Origin: Thermodesulfobacterium geofontis
GTDB taxonomy: Bacteria > Desulfobacterota > Thermodesulfobacteria > Thermodesulfobacteriales > Thermodesulfobacteriaceae
Length of the DNA: 32,201 nucleotides
NCBI GenBank assembly: GCA_002877985.1
Contig: PNIK01000091.1
Span: forward strand, 1-32,201
Direction: 5' to 3'
Shown one piece after another: positions 17,323 through 25,744 of this stretch (positions are counted from its first letter, which is position 1; each line of letters begins with the position of its first letter). Below the pieces are notes generated by a model. The model had not been told where the DNA came from and did not search any database. It worked only from the letters and a program-made list of their open reading frames with translations. Made by a program: the position numbers and the translations under genes.

Positions 17323-18714
17323 ATGGATCTTTTTAGAAAAAAACCCTTAAGTTTTGCTGAAAAAATAACTTCTCAATTAAAAAGAGAACTATATTTATGG
17401 GATATAGTTTTTATAGGAATTGGTGCAGTGGTTGGAGCAGGGATTTTTGTTATTACGGGACAAGCAGCAGCTTCTTATGCTGGGCCTGCCATAATACTTT
17501 CTTTTATACTGGCAGGTATTGGAATAGGAATTACCGCTCTTGTTTATGCTGAACTTTGTTCTGCCTTTCCACTTGCAGGAGGTGCTTATAATTACACTTA
17601 TTTTGTTTTAGGAGAATTTTTTGCTTGGTTAGTAGGATGGAACATCCTTCTCGAATATGGAGTTGCTACTGCTGCTGTGGCAACTGGTTGGTCTGGCTAT
17701 TTAAGAGCTTTTTTAAAAAATAATTTTAACTTTGTTTTACCTAATGCTCTATCAGGCCCTATAAATTTTCAGCAGGGTACTTTTATTGATCTTTTTGCCT
17801 TTATAGGAGTTATTTTAATATTTTTGCTTGTAACTATAGGAATAAGAAAGAGTGCTTTGGTTAATAATTTTATAGTAGTTTTAAAACTAATTGTGCTTTT
17901 TTCCTTCGTGATTTTTGGAATTAAATATATTAATTGGGAAAATCTTAAAAATTTTATGCCCTATGGTTGGAAGGGTGTTTGGAGTGGTGCCTCTCTTATA
18001 GTCTTTGCCTATCTTGGTTTTGATGCCCTTGCTACCCTTGCTGAAGAAACAAAGGAGGTAAAAAAAACTCTTCCACAAGGACTTATCCTTTCTTTGATTA
18101 TTATAACTTTTCTTTATATAATAGTTTCTTTTACTCTAGTAGGAATGCTTCCCTATTGGGAATATGAAGGAAAACCTGATGCCTTAGCTTATGCTATGTA
18201 CAAGGTTAATGAAAAATGGGTGGCAAATTTTATTTCTTTAGGGGCAGTAATAACTATTACTTCTGTAATGCTCGTTATGGCTATAGGTTTTACAAGGGTT
18301 TTATATGCCCTTGCCAGAGATGGACTTATGTTTAAAGCCTTTTCGGAAGTCCATCGTAAATATTTTACCCCCTATAAAGCCTCTATTTTCGGTGCTATAT
18401 TTTTATCTCTGTTTGCAGGATTTTTGCCTTTAAAAATACTTGCAGAATTGATAAATATTGGAACTCTTTTTGCTTACCTTATAATCGGAGTTGCTGTGAT
18501 GCTGCTTAGAAAAAATAAAGAATATAATCCAGTTTTTAAAGTACCCTTCCCCAAAATTTTCCTTCCTTTAAATTTAATTTTTCTTTTATTTATAATGTTT
18601 GGACTCCCTCTTGAAACCTGGATTAGATTTGCAGTATGGAGTTTAATTGGAATTTTAATTTATTTCCTCTACGGATATAAACATAGCTTGCTTAATACAG
18701 AAATCCAGAAATAA
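17323..18714 (+). CDS. APC-superfamily amino-acid permease
   Basis: A 463-residue secondary transporter with about 12 hydrophobic helices. The first helix carries the APC signature ([20 protein letters not shown], about 32-51). Further family blocks are [74 protein letters not shown] and [18 protein letters not shown]. The pattern is that of the cationic amino-acid transporter-like bacterial permeases (YfnA type), importing an amino acid with protons. The substrate is not predictable. It follows marC by 18 bases and ends the run begun at infB; the next operon has its own promoter 4 bases after its stop. Confidence 0.9.
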   Translation: MDLFRKKPLSFAEKITSQLKRELYLWDIVFIGIGAVVGAGIFVITGQAAASYAGPAIILSFILAGIGIGITALVYAELCSAFPLAGGAYNYTYFVLGEFFAWLVGWNILLEYGVATAAVATGWSGYLRAFLKNNFNFVLPNALSGPINFQQGTFIDLFAFIGVILIFLLVTIGIRKSALVNNFIVVLKLIVLFSFVIFGIKYINWENLKNFMPYGWKGVWSGASLIVFAYLGFDALATLAEETKEVKKTLPQGLILSLIIITFLYIIVSFTLVGMLPYWEYEGKPDALAYAMYKVNEKWVANFISLGAVITITSVMLVMAIGFTRVLYALARDGLMFKAFSEVHRKYFTPYKASIFGAIFLSLFAGFLPLKILAELINIGTLFAYLIIGVAVMLLRKNKEYNPVFKVPFPKIFLPLNLIFLLFIMFGLPLETWIRFAVWSLIGILIYFLYGYKHSLLNTEIQK

Positions 18715-18718
18715 ATAC

Positions 18719-18746
18719 TTGACAAATATTTAAAAAAAATTAAATT
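18719..18746 (+). promoter_or_regulatory. Sigma-70 promoter of the tolC export operon
   Basis: A perfect TTGACA (18719-18724) and TAAATT (18741-18746, 4/6 to the -10 consensus) are separated by 16 bases. It begins just after the permease stop codon and 57 bases before the tolC start. The predicted transcription start falls inside the palindrome at 18749-18760. Confidence 0.6.
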
Positions 18747-18748
18747 AA

Positions 18749-18760
18749 GTAAGTACTTAC
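18749..18760. promoter_or_regulatory. Perfect palindromic operator overlapping the promoter start point
   Basis: GTAAGTACTTAC is a perfect 12-base inverted repeat. With one mismatched pair it extends to TTAAGTAAGTACTTACATAA (18745-18764). Lying right after the -10 box, it is well placed for a dimeric repressor to block initiation; TetR-family regulators of efflux operons often use such sites. No regulator gene is nearby, so the binding protein is unknown. Confidence 0.6.
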
Positions 18761-18775
18761 ATAAAAAATTTTATT

Positions 18776-20047
18776 ATGAAAAAGATTTTAACCAGCTTTT
18801 TAATCATTTTTTTCTTTAGTTTCTATTCTAATCTTTTTGGAGCTCAAACCCTCTCTTTAGAAGATGCCATTCTGATAGGAATCAAAAATAATCCACAAAT
18901 CAACATTGCTTCAAAAATAAAGGAACAATATTATTATCAAAAAAATATCGTTAGAGCAGGATTTTTCCCTTATTTATATTTTGAATATAGTTTTCAGAGA
19001 TGGGATCGGGGAAAAGATGAACCTAATGTAGATTATCAGAGATGGGGACCTTATTTAAGTTGGAATATCTTTTCTGGATTCTCAACCTGGCATAGTTACA
19101 AAGAGGCACTTCTGCTAATTTCTTCTCAGGATGAAAATATTAAAGCTACTATCCTAAACATTGCTCTTAACATAGTACAAGCCTATTTAGAATATTTTAA
19201 ACAAAAGGCACTCTATGAAGCAGCTTTAGCAGATTTAGAAGATGCTAAAACTTTACTAAAACTTGCCCAAAAAAAATATGAGGTAGGACTTTCTCCTTAT
19301 GCAGACGTACTTGATGCTCAGGCAAGAGTTAAAGAAGCGGAATTTAATGTAACTAATTATAAATACACAGCGGAAATTGCTAAAGTAAATGTATTAACTT
19401 TAATAAACTACGATCTTACAAAAGTAGGTGAATTTGAATTCTTACCTGTTGAAGAAAAAAAACTTGAAGTGAAAGCCTTAGAGGAATGTATAAAAATAGG
19501 ACTAACAAATAGACCAGAGCTTAAAGCAAAGGAAAAGGAAATACTCGCTCAACAGGAAAAAATAAAAAGTGTAAAAGGAGAATTTTATCCTTCTGTAGAT
19601 CTATTTAGCAGTTATTATAAATATAAAAATTTACCTACGGAAGACGAGGAGTTTATAGCAGGAGTAAAAATTACTTTTCCTATATTTTTAGGTCTTTCAA
19701 GATTTGCTAAACTCGGAAAAGAAAAGGTTTATTTAGAACAGAAAAATTTTGAGAAAATTTCTACAGAACTTGATATAAAACAGGAGATTTTTACTAATTA
19801 CAAACATTGGCAAACCACAAAGGAAAATTATGAGTCAGCACTTGCTTGGTTAAAAAGCATAGAAGAGGATTATAGAATTATCCAGAAAAAATATGAAGAA
19901 GGTCTGGCAAGTATAGTAGACGTAACCACACTTCTTGCAAGACTTTCTCAAGCGAGAGCCAAAGTAGCAGTTTCCAAATATGACTGGATATATTCTTATT
20001 ATAAACTTCAAAAATCTATAGGTCTCATCCCTGAAATTGAAAAATGA
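18776..20047 (+). CDS. TolC-family outer-membrane efflux channel
   Basis: A 423-residue outer-membrane factor with a signal peptide (about 1-22, cleavage near FGA/QT). It has the two-fold repeated coiled-coil pattern of the OEP family: the SLEDAILIGIKNNPQI start, AKTLLKLAQKKYEVGLSPYADVLDAQARVKEAE in the first half, matching KYEEGLASIVDVTTLLARLSQARAKVAVSKYDW in the second, and ending in a short Ile/Glu tail. It should form a trimeric tunnel across the outer membrane and periplasm for substrates delivered by the adaptor and ABC proteins encoded downstream. It is the first gene of the operon and overlaps the adaptor gene by 4 bases (ATGA). No strong Shine-Dalgarno is visible. Confidence 0.92.
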   Translation: MKKILTSFLIIFFFSFYSNLFGAQTLSLEDAILIGIKNNPQINIASKIKEQYYYQKNIVRAGFFPYLYFEYSFQRWDRGKDEPNVDYQRWGPYLSWNIFSGFSTWHSYKEALLLISSQDENIKATILNIALNIVQAYLEYFKQKALYEAALADLEDAKTLLKLAQKKYEVGLSPYADVLDAQARVKEAEFNVTNYKYTAEIAKVNVLTLINYDLTKVGEFEFLPVEEKKLEVKALEECIKIGLTNRPELKAKEKEILAQQEKIKSVKGEFYPSVDLFSSYYKYKNLPTEDEEFIAGVKITFPIFLGLSRFAKLGKEKVYLEQKNFEKISTELDIKQEIFTNYKHWQTTKENYESALAWLKSIEEDYRIIQKKYEEGLASIVDVTTLLARLSQARAKVAVSKYDWIYSYYKLQKSIGLIPEIEK

Positions 20048-21228
20048 AGAAAATTTTTTTTCTTTTTTTTGTTTCTTTGTTTCTTTTTATAGGGTGCAAA
20101 AGAAAAGAAAATAAAAATCCTTTACCCAGAGAATCTGCTAAAGTAGAGAGAGGCACCATATATTTAGAGGTAAGTGCGACAGGCGCTGTTAAACCTCAGG
20201 TTGGCGCCCAAGTAAAGGTGGGAGCAAGGATTTCAGGAAAGGTGGAAAAACTTTTTGTAACTCAGGGAGATAGAGTAAAAGCTGGACAACTTATTGCTAT
20301 TATTGAACACCAAGACTTGCAAGACGAAGTAGATAGAACTTATGCCAATTATAAGGATGCTTTAGCAAATTTAGAAAAAATCAAAAGGGTTTATCCCTCT
20401 AAAATTGAAGCCCAAAGAAAAAAAATAGAAGCAATAAAGACTGAATTAGAACAAATAGGAAGGGAATTAAAAAGATATGAAGCTTTATATAAAGATGGTT
20501 TAATTTCTTTAACAGATTTAGAACGAATGGAAAGGGATTATAAAGTAAAAAAAGCCGAGCTGGAGTCAGAAAAATCAACCCTTGATGCTTTAATTTCTGA
20601 ATACGAAAAGGAACTAGAAAGGACAAATGCACAAGTTTTTGCAGCGAAAAATGCTTGGGAAGAAGCAAAGGTAAAACTTAGTTATGCCTTTGTTTATGCA
20701 CCTATTTCAGGTGTAGTTTCTGAAGTTACTACCCAACAGGGAGAAACAGTAGTTGCAGGACTTAACGCCCCTACTTTCATAACTGTAGTTGATCTCTCAA
20801 GACTTCAAGTAGAATGCTATGTTGACGAAACAGATATAGGAAAAATAAAAGCAGGACAAGAAGCTACTTTTACTGTAGATGCTTATCCTGATAAAGTTTT
20901 TAGAGCAAGAGTTAGAACCATTTATCCAGGAGCTATCATAAAAAATAATGTAGTATTTTATGATGTAGTTTTAGATATTTTAGATCCCTATGAAAACTTT
21001 CTCCGTCCTGAAATGACAGCTCAAGTCACCATAATTGCAGGGAAAAAGGAAAATGTTTTAATAGTTCCTTCTCAGGCAGTAAAAATAGATACTCAAGGTA
21101 ATTATTATGTAATGGTTAAAAAAGGAGATAAATGGGAAAAAAGAATAGTAAAGGTAGGATGGGAATCTAAAGGCAAAACTGAAATTATTTCTGGTCTTAA
21201 AGAAGGTGAGGAAGTAGGTTTGTGGTAA
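20044..21228 (+). CDS. MacA/HlyD-family periplasmic adaptor, probable lipoprotein
   Basis: A 394-residue membrane-fusion protein. The N-terminal signal ends at C18 (LFIGC), a slightly off-consensus lipobox (Phe at -3), suggesting a lipid-anchored periplasmic protein. A biotinyl-lipoyl half-motif (GARISGKVEKLFVTQGDRVKAGQLIAIIE) is followed by a long Lys/Glu-rich alpha-helical hairpin (about 95-215), the second lipoyl half (VYAPISGVVSEVTTQQGETV), a beta-barrel and a C-terminal membrane-proximal domain (GNYYVMVKKGDKWEKRIVKVG, then SGLKEGEEV). This is the order of MacA-type adaptors that bridge an ABC permease to TolC. It overlaps tolC by 4 bases and the ATPase gene by 7. Confidence 0.93.
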   Translation: MKKIFFLFFVSLFLFIGCKRKENKNPLPRESAKVERGTIYLEVSATGAVKPQVGAQVKVGARISGKVEKLFVTQGDRVKAGQLIAIIEHQDLQDEVDRTYANYKDALANLEKIKRVYPSKIEAQRKKIEAIKTELEQIGRELKRYEALYKDGLISLTDLERMERDYKVKKAELESEKSTLDALISEYEKELERTNAQVFAAKNAWEEAKVKLSYAFVYAPISGVVSEVTTQQGETVVAGLNAPTFITVVDLSRLQVECYVDETDIGKIKAGQEATFTVDAYPDKVFRARVRTIYPGAIIKNNVVFYDVVLDILDPYENFLRPEMTAQVTIIAGKKENVLIVPSQAVKIDTQGNYYVMVKKGDKWEKRIVKVGWESKGKTEIISGLKEGEEVGLW

Positions 21229-21899
21229 AAAAACTCGTTATTCTTAAAGGTATTACCAAAACCTATTACACAGGAAGAATAGCTTATCAGGTTTTAAGAG
21301 GAATAGATTTAGAGGTGGAAGAAGGAGAATTTTTGGCTATAATGGGAGTTTCAGGAAGTGGGAAATCAACCCTTTTAAATATTATTGGTCTTCTTGACAA
21401 ACCAGACTACGGAACCTATATACTTGATGGACAAGAAGTAAGTAAACTTAGTAAAAAGGAACTCGCTTATATAAGAAATAGAAAAATAGGTTTTGTATTT
21501 CAGGCTTTTCATTTAGTTCCATGGGCAACAGCTCTTGAAAATGTTTTAATGCCCCTTTTGTACAGAGGTAACTTAAAAAAGGAAGACGAAGAGAGGGCTT
21601 TACAATTTTTAACCCGCTTAGGACTTGAAAAGAGGATAAATGCTAAACCAAGTGAACTTTCTGGCGGAGAACAGCAAAGGGTAGCTATTGCAAGAGCCCT
21701 TATTACAAAACCAAAACTTCTTTTAGCAGATGAACCTACAGGAAATCTTGATAGCAAAAGTTCTCAAGAAGTAATGAAGATTTTTAAAGAACTTAATAAA
21801 AATGGATTAACCATCATTATGGTTACCCATGATCCAGAAATTGCTAAATTTGCTCAAAGAATTAAAATAATAAAAGATGGGATTTTTGTAGAAGAATGA
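21222..21899 (+). CDS. MacB-type ABC transporter ATPase
   Basis: A 225-residue stand-alone nucleotide-binding protein of the MacB/LolD/FtsE branch. Walker [10 protein letters not shown] is at 42-50, then the Q-loop ([10 protein letters not shown]), signature LSGGEQQR, Walker [13 protein letters not shown], and an H-loop in VTHDPE. It should dimerise and drive the two permeases encoded next. Translation starts at GTG (21222) and overlaps the adaptor's stop; the frame and homology leave no better start. It overlaps the first permease by 4 bases. In E. coli MacB the ATPase and permease are fused; here they are separate. Confidence 0.95.
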   Translation: MVKKLVILKGITKTYYTGRIAYQVLRGIDLEVEEGEFLAIMGVSGSGKSTLLNIIGLLDKPDYGTYILDGQEVSKLSKKELAYIRNRKIGFVFQAFHLVPWATALENVLMPLLYRGNLKKEDEERALQFLTRLGLEKRINAKPSELSGGEQQRVAIARALITKPKLLLADEPTGNLDSKSSQEVMKIFKELNKNGLTIIMVTHDPEIAKFAQRIKIIKDGIFVEE

Positions 21900-23110
21900 A
21901 AATCTCATTTTTTCAGTTTTTAAAAGATATTTTTAAAGAGCTTCTTTCCAATAAAATAAATTTTCTTTTTATGTGTTTAGCTTTAACTATAAGCCTTATT
22001 GCTCTAAATACCATTTATTCCTTGGGACTTTCTGCAAAAAAACAGGTATTAGATGCTTTAGCAAGTGTTCAGTTTGGGAAAGATGCTATGCTTATTATTG
22101 CAGGAGGTGGAAGAATAATAGGATTAACAACCACAAGAACCGATACTCTAAAATTAGAAGATGTGGAAGAGATAAAAAAACTTGATTTTGTAACCTTAGC
22201 TTCTCCCATGTCAAGAGGAACACTTGAGGTCTCTTATAAAGATTTCGCAGAAAAATTAAGGGTTGAAGGTGTTTTTCCTAATTATACCATTGCTAACAAC
22301 TGGTATCCAAAAATAGGAAGATTTATCAACGAGAATGATTTAAAGAGTATGACTAAAGTTTGTGTATTAGGTGCTGACATACCTGAAAGGCTAAATACCA
22401 AAAATATCATAGGAGAAAAAATTAAAATTGCAGGAGAAACTTTTGAGGTAATTGGAGTTTTAGAATCTAAACCATCCTTTGGTCATTTTAGAAGGGATGA
22501 AAGTGTTATTATTCCTTTTACTACAGCACAGAGAAGAGTTTTTAATAAAGACTATATTGATGCGGTTAAGCTTTTATTCAGAGAAGGTACAGACATGAAA
22601 ATGGCAGAAAATAAAATAAGAGAAATATTAAGAAAAAGACATAATCTTTTTGGGATAGCACCAGATGATTTTAGAATCATCACTCCTGATCTTGCCATTT
22701 CTGTTTTTACAAAAACCATGAGAACTATTAATGTCTTTCTTTTAGCTATAGCCTTAATAAGTTTAATTATAAGCGGAGTTATTATCATGAACCTTATGTA
22801 TGCCAATATTGAAGAAAAGGCTCCTATTATAGCCTTAAGAATTGCTCTTGGAGCAAGTTCTAAAAAAATAATAGAACATTATCTCATAATGTCTCTTTTC
22901 ATAGCTATAATAAGCGGTATTGCTGGCTGGATATTAAGCTTATTCCTAATGGAAATTATTTCTTTTTTTACTCCTTTAAAACCTATTTTTTCTTGGTGGA
23001 TTTTTTTACTTAGCTTCTTATTTGCCTCCTTTACTGGGATAAGTTTTACTTTAATCCCAGCTATAAGGGCATCTCAAATTGATCCTGCTATTTTATTAAA
23101 GAGTCTTTAA
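21896..23110 (+). CDS. MacB/FtsX-type ABC permease, first copy
   Basis: A 404-residue permease with the MacB topology: one N-terminal helix (about 20-42), a large periplasmic core domain (about 45-270; VLGADIPERL and GEKIKIAGETFEVIGVLESK are typical MacB_PCD blocks) and three C-terminal helices (about 278-300, 330-350, 362-390). The cytoplasmic coupling segment is EEKAPIIALRIALGASSKKI, and it ends DPAILLKSL. It likely pairs with the second permease as a heterodimer on the ATPase. It starts inside the ATPase gene (4-base overlap); the second permease starts 2 bases after its stop. Confidence 0.92.
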   Translation: MKISFFQFLKDIFKELLSNKINFLFMCLALTISLIALNTIYSLGLSAKKQVLDALASVQFGKDAMLIIAGGGRIIGLTTTRTDTLKLEDVEEIKKLDFVTLASPMSRGTLEVSYKDFAEKLRVEGVFPNYTIANNWYPKIGRFINENDLKSMTKVCVLGADIPERLNTKNIIGEKIKIAGETFEVIGVLESKPSFGHFRRDESVIIPFTTAQRRVFNKDYIDAVKLLFREGTDMKMAENKIREILRKRHNLFGIAPDDFRIITPDLAISVFTKTMRTINVFLLAIALISLIISGVIIMNLMYANIEEKAPIIALRIALGASSKKIIEHYLIMSLFIAIISGIAGWILSLFLMEIISFFTPLKPIFSWWIFLLSFLFASFTGISFTLIPAIRASQIDPAILLKSL

Positions 23111-23112
23111 AT

Positions 23113-24324
23113 ATGTTTATAAAATATAGATTACTCTGGGGAGGGCTTTTTCACAAAAAATTAAGGCTTCTTCTTTCTGTTATAGGAATAATTATTGGAG
23201 TTTCTTCGCTTCTTCTTATGAATTCTTTTGGAGAATCTGCTAAGCTTAAAACTTTAAAAGAAATCGAAACCTTTGGTCCTGAAGTAATCATGGTTGTTGC
23301 AGGAAGTGTAAGAGTTCATGGAGGGAGAGCCATACAAACTGAGATAACCACAACCCTTAAACCCGATGATGCAGAAGCTTTAAGAAAGGTAAAGGGGATA
23401 AAGTATCTTTCTCCTGTTTTTAACGGAGATGCAATTGTAAGATATCTGGGAAATAATCTGACCACAATAATCAACGGAGTTAACGAAGAGTACATATTAA
23501 TAAGAAAATTCCCCTTAGCTGAGGGAAGAAATTTTTTGAAAGATGAAATTTTTGGTTATAAAAAGGTTGCTATTTTAGGTTATAAAGTAAAAAATCAACT
23601 ATTTGGGAATGAAGACCCCATGGGAAAAATTATTCTTATAAATAAACTTCCCTTCAGAGTTATAGGAGTTCTTGCTCCCATAGGCATTGATGCAAGTAAT
23701 GCTGATCAAGATGATCAAATATTAATTCCTTGGAGTGTTGCTTTATCAGCTCTTTATAATGTAGACTATATAAGAAGTATTTATTTAAGTGTGGAAAGTT
23801 TAGAAGAAATTTCTTTTATAGAAAAACAAATTAATGAAATTCTTTTAAAAAGACATAAAGTAAGTGAAAGAAATAAAGATTTTCAAATAATAAAAGCTGA
23901 GGATATATTAGAGGTAAAAACACAGACTACAAAACTTTTTTCTTCCTTAGTAAAAAGTATTTCTATTTTATGCCTTTTAGTTGGGGCACTGGGAGTAACA
24001 GCCATTATGACTCTTTCTGTAAATGAAAGAAAAAAAGAAATTGGTATTAGAAAGGCTCTTGGAGCAGAGGATAGAGATATTCTTTTACAATTTTTGATGG
24101 AAAGCATTTTTATTACCCTTTTAGGTGGTATAATTGGCGTTTTAGTAGGAGTTGCTGGTTCTTTAATACTTCTTCCTCTTTTTAACTATCCCTTAGTTTT
24201 TCCCTGGAGTCCAATACTTATTTCTTCTTTTTTAACCATAATTTTTGGAATTATTGCAGGAATATACCCTGCTTATAAGGCTACCAAAATTGATCCTATT
24301 ATTCTTTTAAGACAGGGTTTTTAA
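23113..24324 (+). CDS. MacB/FtsX-type ABC permease, second copy
   Basis: A 403-residue paralogue of the preceding permease with the same order: N-terminal helix (about 15-36), periplasmic core (VAILGYKVKNQLFGNEDPMGKIILI, then FRVIGVLAPIG) and three C-terminal helices. The coupling segment NERKKEIGIRKALGAEDRDI is closer to the MacB consensus than that of the first copy, and the tail (IYPAYKATKIDPIILLRQGF) is standard. The two copies are clearly diverged, which argues for a heterodimeric exporter. It closes the five-gene export operon. No classical terminator follows, only a weak A/T inverted repeat. Confidence 0.93.
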   Translation: MFIKYRLLWGGLFHKKLRLLLSVIGIIIGVSSLLLMNSFGESAKLKTLKEIETFGPEVIMVVAGSVRVHGGRAIQTEITTTLKPDDAEALRKVKGIKYLSPVFNGDAIVRYLGNNLTTIINGVNEEYILIRKFPLAEGRNFLKDEIFGYKKVAILGYKVKNQLFGNEDPMGKIILINKLPFRVIGVLAPIGIDASNADQDDQILIPWSVALSALYNVDYIRSIYLSVESLEEISFIEKQINEILLKRHKVSERNKDFQIIKAEDILEVKTQTTKLFSSLVKSISILCLLVGALGVTAIMTLSVNERKKEIGIRKALGAEDRDILLQFLMESIFITLLGGIIGVLVGVAGSLILLPLFNYPLVFPWSPILISSFLTIIFGIIAGIYPAYKATKIDPIILLRQGF

Positions 24325-24367
24325 ATTGAAAAATAGCTTTTTAAATCTTATATTTTAAAATTGGTAA

Positions 24368-24384
24368 TCCTAAAACTTTTAGGA
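24368..24384 (+). promoter_or_regulatory. Inverted repeat that can mask the Shine-Dalgarno of the next gene
   Basis: TCCTAAAACTTTTAGGA is a perfect inverted repeat around a central C; as RNA it can fold into a 7-bp stem with a 3-base ACU loop. Its right arm includes AGGA of the AGGAGG Shine-Dalgarno (24381-24386) that serves the ATG at 24392, so folding would compete with ribosome binding. It could equally be a DNA operator. No U-run follows, so it is not a terminator. Confidence 0.4.
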
Positions 24385-24391
24385 GGTGTGT

Positions 24392-24898
24392 ATGAGTAAA
24401 AAGGGGGATAAATGGATTAAATATACTTGGGAATTTGAAACTACAGAAGATCCTTATGCTGTCAAAGCTGCCCCTGCAGGAGAGGCAGTATGTCCCAGAT
24501 GTAAAGCTGTTTTTAAAGATAAAAGATGGCTCTTGGATGAAACTTTATATGAGGAATTAAAAGATATAGAAACTGTTCCTCAAATTATTTGTCCTGCTTG
24601 CAGAAAGGCTCTTGAGAAATATGCGATGGGATATCTTTATATTTCTGGAGAATTTTGGGAAACTCACAAGGAAGATATAATGAAACTTATAAATAATGAA
24701 GTAGAAAGAGCAAGAGGTTTAAACCCTTTACATCAAATTATCGATATATACGAAGAGGATGGAAAAACTGTTATAGAAACAACAACTGATCAGCTTGCTC
24801 AAAGATTGGGAAGGGCTTTGTATAAAGCCTATAAAGGAGAACTTGAATTTAAATGGTCAAAAGGAAATAAACTGGTCAGAGTTTATTGGTCAAGATAG
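24392..24898 (+). CDS. BCAM0308-family zinc-binding protein
   Basis: A 168-residue protein with two CxxC pairs, C34/C37 (VCPRCKAVFKDKRW) and C67/C70 (ICPACRKALEKYAMG), likely forming one zinc site. They are followed by NNEVERARGLNPLHQIIDIYEEDGKTVIETTTDQLAQRLGRALYKAYKGELEFKWS and the ending LVRVYWSR. This layout matches the BCAM0308 family, which resembles the NMD3 zinc-ribbon region. Function is unproven; homologues often lie near stress or universal stress protein genes (recollection). The ATG at 24392 is preferred over an in-frame GTG at 24386 because AGGAGG sits 5 bases upstream of the ATG and would overlap the GTG. The stop abuts the next start codon directly. Confidence 0.8.
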   Translation: MSKKGDKWIKYTWEFETTEDPYAVKAAPAGEAVCPRCKAVFKDKRWLLDETLYEELKDIETVPQIICPACRKALEKYAMGYLYISGEFWETHKEDIMKLINNEVERARGLNPLHQIIDIYEEDGKTVIETTTDQLAQRLGRALYKAYKGELEFKWSKGNKLVRVYWSR

Positions 24899-25738
24899 AT
24901 GTCTAAACCTATAGCTTTAGCTATAGATTTTAAAAAATTTACCTTTTCTGTATTAGAAACAGGTCTATTTTTAAAGAAAAACCTATATCCTGAAAGCAAA
25001 ATAATTCTTTTTCATGTTATTGAATCTTTTTTAACCCCTCCCCATTACCTTATCCCCTATTTTAAAAAAGAGGAAAATAAATTAAAAACAGAACTTTTAA
25101 AACTTTCTCAAAAATTTAAAAATGAAAATATCCCTGTAGAAATTGAGGTAATCTTTGGAAATTTCTGGGAGGCTTTAAAAGGTTTTATAGAAAAGTTAGA
25201 TCCTTATTTATTACTCATAGGTTATCAACCTTATAAATTTAAAATTCCTACAGCTGAAAAGATGTTAGAAAGATTAAAAGGAAATTTTCTGGTAGTGAAA
25301 GACATCCCTCTAAAGGAAATTAAAAAAGTATTATGTTGTATTGACTTTTCTGAAAGTTCCCAACCTTGTTTAAAATTGGCAAGCTTTATAAGTAAAAAAT
25401 TGAAGGCAGAGTTAAAAGTTTTAAATGTAATGGCTGAAATTAAAATAAAAGAAAAAAGTCTGAAAGATAGGTTATTAGAAGAAGAAAAAGTTAAAAGAAA
25501 AGAAATGTGGGGAAATTTAATAAATTCTTTAGCTAAAGATGAAAAAATAGAAAATCTTAATCTTCAAATAGAATATGGAGACAGGGTAAAAGAGATAATT
25601 AAATCTATTAAAAATTTTTCTCCAGATTTATTAGTAATTGGAAAAACAGGAAAAACTTTAAAATTAGGACTTGGTTCTGTTACTAAGGAATTGCTTAAGG
25701 TTTTACCTATCCCTATATTAATAGTTGAAAATGTATAA
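24899..25738 (+). CDS. Universal stress protein, tandem UspA domains
   Basis: A 279-residue cytoplasmic protein with two Usp-fold halves. The first (about 1-138) has a degenerate nucleotide site. The second (about 140-279) starts KKVLCCIDFSESSQPCLKLA and ends with the ATP-binding pattern GKTGKTLKLGLGSVTKELL, fitting the G-x2-G-x9-G(S/T) motif. Only the C-terminal half therefore looks able to bind ATP. Such proteins are induced by energy or oxidative stress; the target is unknown. The ATG follows the BCAM0308 gene's stop with no gap, and the antiporter gene starts 6 bases after its end, suggesting a joint stress/ion operon. Confidence 0.9.
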   Translation: MSKPIALAIDFKKFTFSVLETGLFLKKNLYPESKIILFHVIESFLTPPHYLIPYFKKEENKLKTELLKLSQKFKNENIPVEIEVIFGNFWEALKGFIEKLDPYLLLIGYQPYKFKIPTAEKMLERLKGNFLVVKDIPLKEIKKVLCCIDFSESSQPCLKLASFISKKLKAELKVLNVMAEIKIKEKSLKDRLLEEEKVKRKEMWGNLINSLAKDEKIENLNLQIEYGDRVKEIIKSIKNFSPDLLVIGKTGKTLKLGLGSVTKELLKVLPIPILIVENV

Positions 25739-25744
25739 GCTCAT

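Noticed and set aside
24325-24360. A possible terminator after the second permease (GAAAAATAGCTTTTT)
   Set aside because: The stem would be only A-U pairs and too weak to be an intrinsic terminator.
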